NCBI GenBank assembly: GCA_049999765.1
Contig: JBNGIQ010009459.1
Coordinates: 261,348 to 288,494 of the forward strand
Reading direction: 5' to 3'
Origin: Phaeoceros laevis
Taxonomy: Eukaryota; Anthocerotophyta; Anthocerotopsida; Notothyladales
DNA: 27,147 bases
In this document: piece after piece, positions 10,201-19,040 of the stretch
Numbering within the stretch: position 1 is the stretch's first letter
Layout of the letters: each line of letters starts with the position of its first letter
Position numbers and translations under genes: made by a program
Notes under the pieces: generated by a model
What the model was told of the DNA's origin: nothing
Seen by the model: the letters and a program-made list of their open reading frames with translations, nothing else
Database searches by the model: none

Positions 10201-11587
10201 TTGGGTACCTCCACCACCGCCGGATGCAGAGATAGCACCTCCACCTCCTCCAGATGAACCACCACCCCCTGTTGACTTCTCCTGTGAGGCATCAGCCCCT
10301 GCAGTGATTCGTCCATTCGCTGATACCACTGTTTTCAGTTACTCCTCAGCCCCGAACATGTACTACTATCACCCTACTGTGGAAGGATATGGTGTGGTGA
10401 ACGGGACAGTGAATGGCAGCTGGACAGGAATGTTGGGGATGGAAAGATCTGAATTGAGAGCAGACCAAGCACACGATTCCAGTTTGAAGTCCCAGCCGGA
10501 GGAGAACGTATTGAAAGCCTCGTCTCCTGTGACTGAAGCAGGGTCTATGGCGTCAGCAGATACTCAGGGCGCCAGTGCTGGAGGCAAAAAAGCATCCAAA
10601 GGTGGGTTTGTTGTAGTGTTCCTTTACTTGTGCGGTGAGTTGTTTGAGCAACTTAAACCAGACTCTTTCTGCATGTTGCAGCAATCCGTGTGAAGAAAAG
10701 GCCACATGCATCCACAGTTTCTACTACTCTGAGGTCTAACAAGAAGGTGTCGAATTTGGTGAACAAGGTTTGTACTTCAAGCTACGGCTCTTGGGCCTTG
10801 TTTCTTGTGAGGTATGCACAAGTCCTAAAATCTCTGAGGCTCTTTCGAACAGTGGATAGCCGCCAAGGAGGAATTACAAGAGAGCGAAGAAGAAGATGAA
10901 GACAAGGCTCTTTTTGACGTAGAAGCTATTGAAAAGAAGCGTCAAAAGGAGATTGAGGTAAGTTCTGGCCTCTTTTCAGCTGCCCTGTACATCTGTGCCT
11001 TCACAGGCTGCGCGTAAACTTGCCAAATGTTTCTATACAGGACTGGCGGAGGCAGCAGCTTGCTAGTGGTGGTGCTTTGGAGAATGCGAATTTTCAACCC
11101 CTTGGTATTTTGGACTGGTAAAGACCTAACAGCCAGACATGTTTTCGCCTATTTGGAAAGGGGAAGAGGGTTTTAAAAAATCACACGTTTGATCACTGAG
11201 CACAGCACATTGCCATCTCTGAGTTTTGGTGTTTTATGAGCGAAGGAGGGAAAGGGTGAAGCGAGCAAAGAAGGTAGGGGCAAGTGAGGACGACAGATCT
11301 TCGAGCCAGGCAGCAGCTGTCGAAGCATCCCCTGCAGCGGATTCAAAGCAAGAAACGCAAAAGCCTGACTTAGAAGAGATCAATAAGGGTCTTCCTGCTG
11401 GATGGCAGGTCAGCTACTCTCCAGGACGTAAAAGCCGTTGTTGCTGTCATCCTCTGTATTCCGAGAATGGCCCTCTAATCTTCTTTCGTGCTGATTGTGA
11501 TCACAGGCATTCTGGGACAGCAGTTCCGAAGAGGTTTACTACGGCAATTTGTCAACCCAAGAAACGAGCTGGGACAGGCCTCAATGA
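7263..11587 (+). CDS. FNBP4-like WW-domain protein
   Basis: Plant homologue of formin-binding protein 4, a nuclear WW protein linked to RNA processing in animals; its plant role is not established. Ten exons give 983 residues: 7263-7365, 7480-7560, 8166-8323, 8431-9311, 9385-10601, 10682-10767, 10853-10957, 11041-11117, 11246-11408, 11507-11587. All phases agree. Visible: basic start MGRRRDRRHV and RRMKLDLWA; acidic ENPLSLLGQYSDEDLED; WW1 (about 8676-8765) with EGWKAVMHAETGRYYFWN and ETTWESP; a polyproline tract with repeated PPPPP (about 10169-10290); the conserved lysine-rich KKRPHASTVSTTLRSNKK; EKKRQKEIEDWRRQQLASGG; NFQPL and DWRERVKRAKK; WW2 at the C-terminus with LPAGWQAFWDSSSEEVYYGN and TSWDRPQ. 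Exon 9 uses an unusual AAG acceptor (11245). Intron 2 is 605 bp and holds an (AG)12 microsatellite. Family is secure. Confidence 0.92.
7965..7988. repeat. (AG)12 microsatellite
   Basis: Uninterrupted AG dinucleotide run within intron 2 of the WW-domain gene. Nothing else recognisable is seen in that 605-bp intron (7561-8165). Confidence 0.95.
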
Positions 11588-13972
11588 CTCGCGGGTTTTG
11601 CCACCGTGATGTGTTCTGTATCATGTCAAGCAGGACTCTGGTTCATGTAATAGATCCTAAGTGTAGCCAAATTATCTCTTCCAGCTTCCAGGAAACCCGT
11701 GGTGCTGCATTTCTCAGGCATTTTCTAGCTTTGAGTTGGCGACCTACCCAAGATGTGGAAAAGGTCTAGTAAATAAAGACCGCACGCTCATTCGGTGGTC
11801 GCTGCAAACTCACACGCAAGTAGCGTGCTCTTTGCGTAGCTGGTGCTGCTGGTCCGTCCGAGCGGCTCGGACTTCGGAAAATACTGTGCGTGAGTCCTGT
11901 TCTGTTGGTTGGTGATGTCAAGGGTTCCGGTATTTCGGAGCAACGGCAGATACCTGAAAGACATCGAGAAGGGACAGCGGAAGGAGATAACAGGATGAGC
12001 GGAATTGAAGCGCAACACGGCAGTGGTCCCGAAGGGGCAAGGTAAAAGGCGAAGCGGCCATGTGGCAGCCTCGTCAGGCACAAATGTGGCCACTACCTTC
12101 CACCCACCGTCCAGGCCCCAGCCTGACCCAGCTTCGGCTTCGGCTCACTGTTGTTTCCATTGCTTCTCTCTCCACCAAACTAGACCAGACTAGAGGCGAA
12201 GGCCCCGGGATCCGTAGAAGAGCCTCCACCTGCGGAGCAGTGTCTTCCTACCCCTTACCGTCATACCCATCGCCCTCGCTGCAGATGCCCTCCCTCCGCG
12301 TCCCAGACCTCGGCGCATTCCAGTCTCGAACTGGGGGCTCCAGCGACGGTGAGCGTCATGCAGCGCTTCTGTGGAGGAAGCTCGAGGCCGCCTTCGCATT
12401 GCCGGTGAGGGGATGAGTCTTTTCCGGTACTTGTTTCTGCTTCCTGTTGTGGATTGGCTGGGATGTTGAAGAATGTAGTTTGAGCCCGTGCGATGTGCCC
12501 TCCATCTGGGACTGGTGCAGTTTGTGAGACTCGTGAGCTCTGTGGCTGTACCAAGGATAGCATTGTTGCTCGCTCCGCCTCCCTGGCTGCGATTCTTGCT
12601 TGCAGGGGAAATTGGGTTGTTTCTGTTGGAATTGTCACACTGCTGCTGCTGGTAGGAAGCTTTTGAATTCCCTGGAGTGGGGCTGCGAGCTTTCTTCTCC
12701 TTCGCCTTCTGTTTTAGTCCTGCGTTACCAAGATGAATTACGGGACTCGACCAGTGTCACATGGGCGTGTTTGCTGTGTGGTGGCAGCTCATTCTCCTCC
12801 TTGGAGTTGGCTCAGGAGCTTGAATTGCGGGAGCAGAAGGAATGCTTGGGGCAACTTTCGACTGGCGTCAGTCTTATTTGTTTCGAGAAGTTCGAGGGCT
12901 TGCAAAATGGAGGATATGTTGTGGTTCGGACTTGATGGTGCTGTTGCGAATTGACCGAAGTTGCTCGAGGACTAGAAGGGATATGTTGGGGAGCCTGTGG
13001 TTGTGGCAGAGTTTGCATTGCTTGCCTGCCCTCTTTCTTTGGAAATTGCATAGCGACAGGAGAAATTCCGTCTGAAATATGCTGGCAGAAATGGGCTTGT
13101 GAATCTTGTACCGTGGAACATATTCCCCCTACTCATACGGCATCTTCTGCTGCGCTTGACGTTAACAGGATGGGGTTTCTCAAAGTGCAGGACGGGCATC
13201 TGGTCATCATTTTGCCAGCTCTGAATGTGAGCTCTTTGGCAAGAAACAGGGAGGTGGCTATTGATCTTCATGATGGAGGACGAGAGGGGAGTGTTTGGGA
13301 ATGAAGTGCTGCTGCTCGGATGTGGGCCCCTGTGGAAAGACTGCAGGTTCTTGAAGGGCAGCTATGTGTCTCTTGTTAATCCGGGAACGACATTGTGGAG
13401 GTTACTGTGGCAGTATGACATGGCTCAATCAAGTTGCTCTCTAGGTTGCAAGCTGTCTCGGGTGTTAGGGTACTCGGGAAAGCTGTTCGCCAAGGAGGCT
13501 TCGCTATGAGGGAAACTGGTCGCTTCAGTAACCTGACTTCCGGTGGGTCCATGCATACTTTCTGAGGTGAATAAGACTTCGTTGGTTTCGAAAACATGGT
13601 AGTCGTCTATCTTGATAGCAGGCTTTGCAAGACACTTAATGAAGATTCTGAGCGGTTTGGAGGAAATCAACATGTCTGAGCTCTAGATACAGTGGGTGGT
13701 TGACCAAGTCTTGTAATTCAAATTGGAAAGTACGAAGTTCTTGCATTTGGCTCCAAATTTCTCTTCAGTGCACCACAGGATTGCAGGGCTCAGAAGTGCT
13801 TCGCTTTCAGCTTGGTAAGGAGCACTTATGCACCATGGCTGGCACGCTCTTTGGTTCAGTCCCCTGGTTAACTTATCTATGAAGTTAGGGACAACATATT
13901 CTGAGACTGCACCGCATGTCTGATCAGGCGTCTTGTGCAGTTTAAAATCACAAGTACTGTTTAGTTGGAAAC
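11588..13972. other. Intergenic and probable leader region of the ATOS-like gene
   Basis: About 2.4 kb between two plus-strand genes. The left part should contain the 3' end of the WW-domain gene and a promoter. Around 12100-12404 is a GC-richer segment that could be an untranslated first exon. It ends at a good donor, CCG|GTGAGG (12405), and a matching acceptor, TTGTGCAG, lies at 13933-13940, 32 bp before the ATG at 13973, implying a leader intron of about 1.5 kb. An ATG at 12285 opens a 40-codon frame in that exon; after splicing it would stop at a TAG before 13973, i.e. an upstream ORF. No other gene is recognised. All of this is inference from splice consensus. Confidence 0.4.
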
Positions 13973-16900
13973 ATGGGGTTACCTCACCCGCTTGAGGATG
14001 GACCACAAGTTGGTGCTGTGGCCTCAAATGCTTGCACAGCGAAGCAGCAAGTCAGTGACGTGAGTGGATGTAGCCATGAAGGAAATACTTGCAATGGAAG
14101 CGAAATGAACAACTCTGTACCAAGCACTAAAGTGGTTTCCAAACTAAGCAAAGTACTGGGATATGAGAGGAGCTCCATGCCGCTTGGTGGTAACAGGTAT
14201 CGTGGATATGGCCATGGGAGCGGCATTGCAGCAAGTTCTGCACTTGCCGATCCAGGCAGCAGCAAAGTACCAGTACGTGGTCCACAAGTGGATTTGCCAA
14301 GTAAAGGTGTGTGGGAATACCAATCAGCATCTAGCTCTGGCTCTGGTGGGAAAGGCAGTAGGACAGCACAAGGGGAGAAGCTCCAGCAGTCGGCAGATTC
14401 CCCTACTGCAATTATCGTAGGATTTGATCCAAGCGGCTCAGTCTCTCTGCAGCTTGGTGCATCTCAATCATTTCTTGATGCTGCAGAGACTCCTGTGGTG
14501 AAAAGCTCACATATAGAGGGGAAATTTTCAAAAGTTTCTTCCTTAAGCGATATCAAGGATGATGGCAAGACCTGTACTAACTCTGGTCCCCTAAATCCAA
14601 GTGCATGTGTACCTCAATCAGCAAGTGCCGAAATGTTTTCAGGTCTCAAGGACCACTACAGTTTAATTGGAAGGGTGAAATGTAGCTCACCTCTAAGGCA
14701 GCTTGTCGCACGAGATTCTGGTCCTGAAAACCATGGTTTGAGACAGGAGGATCATACCAAGGCTTTAAACATTGAGGTGGACAAGGATGTGGCAAAGGAA
14801 TGTTGCCTATATGGGGAAGATAATTGGAAGGGGACTTGTCCTCCGGTGGCCACTGCAGTTCTAGGTTCCATGGTGGCAAGTAGACTAAGGCGTAGAGTCA
14901 CTCCATCAAGCTCATTGCTAGAAGGCCGAGTGTATGAAGAGCCAGACTCTACAAGTGACTCTTTGCTCTCGAAAACTCAAAGGTTGAATCTTGGAAATGA
15001 ATTCGACCAATTAAAAGCAGCTAGTGAAGGGATGCCTTCTCCAAAAGACTATGCAATTGCTGGTAAGGAACATTCCCCTGGCCATATGTCAACAGGGATA
15101 TGTTCCATTCCAGTTACAGATGGTCCAACTAGTGCCCCTATCTACATAGCAAGGACATCTGACAGTCACATGAAGTGGTCTAATTCAGGTGACCAAAAAG
15201 TTCCGCACTCGGATGGTCCATTATGTTCTTCTGAGACAGTCTCTATCTCCAATGCTGACCCAGTATCCAGCTTGCGGATGACAGCGGATTGCTTGGTTGC
15301 CTCTAGTTCTTCGGTCAATCCAGTCAGAAGGCAGCTCTCTCATAGCGTAGCTATAGTGGAATACTCAATGACCTGCGCCCAAGCAAGCCCTCCACTCCTC
15401 ATCCCTACGCCTTTTGAGAATGAGCACTCCAGGAACCGACTGCAGACTAGAGAGTATTTGTGTCCGTGCACCGATGGACCCCTTTTAATATCTCAGCCAT
15501 GTGACAGTTCCCACCATGTAGAGTTCAATCCCGAAATCCAATCCCCTTCGCTTTTTGATCATGGGAGTTGTAAGTTTCTGGAGGGGTGCCCCACTGATGG
15601 GGATTTGTTGTGGTCGCGAAGAACAGCAAGATCTCCTCATACTGGCCCTTCACCTGGATTATCTCTGTCACCTCTTGGGCCTCGGTCTGCTTCCTCTTCT
15701 TATGGTGTGGATCTGAGGTCTCCTAATCGAAGAGCCTGGGATTCAAGAACTTGTTTGTATTCTCCACCAAGCCGGCGGCACTCATTGTCAGATGCCTTTG
15801 ACTTGCAAGGAAATTCCATTGATGAAGATGTAGCTGAGGGACGTAGTGGGAGAGGGTTTGAAGATTCAAGTGATTCTTGGATGCCAGGAAATCTCCGCCG
15901 GCCATTTAATACAGGAGGCCACTCTGGAATTGAGTACAAGCCGTTCCCAGGAACGCCTGTTCGAAGGTCTCTTGTTGGGTCCTTCGAGGAGTCTCTGTTA
16001 TCAGGGCGCTTTCTAGCAGGAAAGCCTTCACAGGTGTGTGTCAACTTCTGTATGCCGAGATTAGGTTCATGGCTATTGTATGTTTTATTTCCAAGATTTT
16101 TCCTATTCAGAAACGTGCTTTTGAGCAAGGATAACACTGTTCTGGCTTGCATGAGTTGCTTATCTGTAGAAATGTGAAACACAAGGGTGTGTGACTTTAT
16201 CTACCTTTTGCAGAGGATACAGGGTTTTTTAGCTTTGATGAGTGTGACGGGTGGAAGCTGGTCGCCACCAATTAAAAAACTTCCATTTTCTGTTACTTGT
16301 GTGGATGGCGATAGCTCACAACTGTACTATGCATCCATTGAGCTGACACCAGCAGGCAACGTCATGGCTAGCCAGTTTAGAAATTGTGGGAATGCTGAAA
16401 GTGATCTGAGTACAAAAAGTCGCTACCGCATTCCGAGTAGGGGCCGGATACAGTTGGTACGGCACTCACCCTTTCCAGTATGCACTGCTATGTGTGGCTG
16501 GTCAAGAATGATGTGTATTGACAACTTGTTTGATTTCATTGTACTTCTGCAGGTTTTGAGCAATCCGGAGTTAACACCTGTTCATACATTTATTTGTAGC
16601 TATGACTTAACGGACATGCCACCTGGCACGAAGGTACGCTACTAAATGGATCTCAAAGTAGAGCTCTTTTGTGGCACAGGGCTGCAGTTCAATAAACTCC
16701 TCTGTCTGTGGGACTTCTGTGTAGACATTTTTACGCCATAAAGTGTCACTTGCAGCAAAGGCGTCCTCAAGCAATATGAGAGAGGCTCAACCGAAAAAAG
16801 TTGATGGTTCTACATGTGTTGTCCCAGGGCGAACTGTTTCTGCTCTAAGTCAAAGCATCGATAGAGTCAGTGTGGAACACATGAACTGGTACAGCAGCCA

Positions 16901-17561
16901 GAGTGAAGACCAGAACAATGCGGACCTACAGGAGCAAAGTGAGATGATGGGCGTAGATGCAAGGAACTGCAAGTCTTCAACTGCAAGGAGCAACTTTACC
17001 GATGTAGACGTGAATAATGATGAGGCTCAAGTCAAAGCAACCTTTGATAGGGGCAAAAAAGCATTCGTAAGTGCCAATGATGTTAACAAGACCAGCAACT
17101 CCTATGGAGGTTCAGGGAAACTAGATGGTGGCGGGAGCGTCCTCCGGTATGCTCTTCACATGAGATTCATATGTCCACCCTTGAAGACCAGAGGGAAACA
17201 TCGAGGTAGGGATGTCGGAAATGCCATCGGCAGCGTTCCAAGCGTAAGTTCAAGATCTGCTGCTGGAATGGATGAACGCCGATTCTACATCTACGGTGAT
17301 CTCCGAGTTGTATTTCCTCGGAGGCAGTCAGATGCTGATGAAGGCAAGGTAATGAGAGGCAGTTCGCTGAAAATTGGTTCTCCTCCTGTTCCTCTCAAAT
17401 CATTGTGCTTATTGGTTGAAGTGAGCAGTATGTCTATTTTAGGGCCTTTGGTAGGTCTTGAGTCTCCGCATGTGCCAGTCAGCTGAGTGCTCATTGTTTG
17501 TGGATTGCAGCTGCAAGTGGAGTACAATTTTCCAACTCATCCAAAGTACTTCGAAATTTGA
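13973..17561 (+). CDS. ATOS-like protein (DUF4210 / Chromosome_seg domains)
   Basis: Plant member of the ATOS (formerly FAM214) family. The animal protein acts in transcription control; the plant function is unknown. Exons 13973-16033, 16214-16456, 16553-16633, 16725-17348 and 17511-17561 join in phase 0 to give 1019 residues. The start MGLP is shared with flowering-plant homologues as I remember them. The first two thirds are Ser-rich and low in structure. The conserved part starts with [17 protein letters not shown], continues [20 protein letters not shown] and [19 protein letters not shown], then [39 protein letters not shown], and ends with [39 protein letters not shown], and [16 protein letters not shown] before the stop. 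Acceptor TGTGTAG at 16718-16724 was chosen because it restores TFLRHK; the nearer TTGCAG would break the frame. Family is secure. Confidence 0.92.
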
Positions 17562-19040
17562 AAGGAAAAGTCTGCTGGTGAAATGGGATCGTACATTGCA
17601 GCAGCCCGATGTGGTGCTCGACATGTAGGCGAGCCAAATTTGGCTCAAAGTCTAAACAAGTGTACATACCTTCTACCTTGAGTGTCTGATATGTGAATAA
17701 TTTTTAGATGGTTAGACCTACTGATAGATTTTACTGAACCACCCTGTGGAGACTAGCAGCAGAGAAAAAAACTCTACTGTGAACTTGCCCTTTGTGGGAT
17801 ACAAGGGAATGAAAAACCTTAAAACTCTACGGTGAACTTGCTCTTTGTGGGATACGAGGGATTGAGAAACATGCTGATGGCCCTTTCATGAATGGGAAAT
17901 GCTTGCTGTTCCAAGCCCAGGGGCTTACGAGGGATTCAATTAGAACCAGTCTTTCGCCGGTAGTCGCTTCATGAATGGAGGTTCTTTGTTGTATGCATTC
18001 GTCGTGCTTCATTAATGATGTATATGCAAGTTTTCTAGCAATAGGGAGGCCTTCCGCATACGGCCGGAGATTGATAATAAAATAAGCTGCCCAAAAGATA
18101 ACCTAAAGATCTTTTCCCCATAGATTCAAGTTTGTGTCCTCTGTCCCCAAGCGGTTTTTCTCAACAAAAAAAGCTGTATAAATCTGTTATATATCCACCT
18201 CTTGCTCCTATTTCTACTACTCTAGCCAAATTTGAGCAGTCTATCGATACTCTTCTTCAAGAGTTCGTACCGAGTTGATGCAATATTCCTGCAGCGACAA
18301 GTGTGGTTTTTACCCTAAGCACTATAAACAAACTTCCTTCCTCCAACTGCCGGCACCACAGCAGCCCAAACCTTCCTGCCTCAAAGACCAACGTTTTTGC
18401 AACTTACCACGAAAGTACCGAACTGAAAACGGCACGCACAGCCAGACAAGCCAGCCCCCACGAAGATAGGATAGCTGGTCGCCTCTGCTCCTCCAAACCA
18501 CCCAGGGCGCCTTCTGAACATGATTGCACAACGTGAGATCTCAAATAACAGTCAAGCAAATTGTCTTTCAGAGCTTTCAAAGAGCAGTGCTTCCTTCAAC
18601 CGGGTTCTGGGCAGTAGAAAGCGCCAACTATCATCAACGTCTCTGTAGACAGCAGAATGTAAGGGAACGCCGCAGCAAAAGCATTGCCAAGCCAGTGCTG
18701 ACCGTGATGAGAAGAAGCCAACCAGCAGCTGCCGCCGAGCCGGGTGGGTCTGCTTATAGCACACAGCAGTCAGGTCATAGGGTCAGCCTGTATCCACACT
18801 CAAGTACGGATCAAACAGCATGTATGCGCATCCATGCATCTTTCCAGCGTCACACACAGACCGCAAGCAATCACCTGAATTCCTCCTCAAGACTATCAAG
18901 TTCCAAAGCAGATCTCACAGCTGCGGTGAGCTGAATGCTGGCAGCAGCGCAGAGCAGATGGATTGGGCGTATCCTCGTGCCTTGATGTGTCAACCACGCA
19001 TGAAACCTTGCACCAGTTCTTGTTCTGTGTTATGCCTATG
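17562..19040. other. Convergent 3'-3' intergenic region
   Basis: Lies between the stop codons of the plus-strand ATOS-like gene and the minus-strand PPR gene, so it should hold both 3' untranslated regions. A 53-bp two-copy tandem duplication sits at 17768-17873. An AATAAA hexamer is at 18076-18081 on the plus strand, but 515 bp from the ATOS stop, so its use is doubtful. Open frames at 18275-18934 have no recognisable domain. Confidence 0.5.
17768..17873. repeat. Two-copy tandem duplication, 53 bp unit
   Basis: Units 17768-17820 and 17821-17873 share AACTCTAC, GTGAACTTGC, CTTTGTGGGATAC and AGGGA, with several substitutions. Non-coding, in the 3' flank of the ATOS-like gene. Confidence 0.85.
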
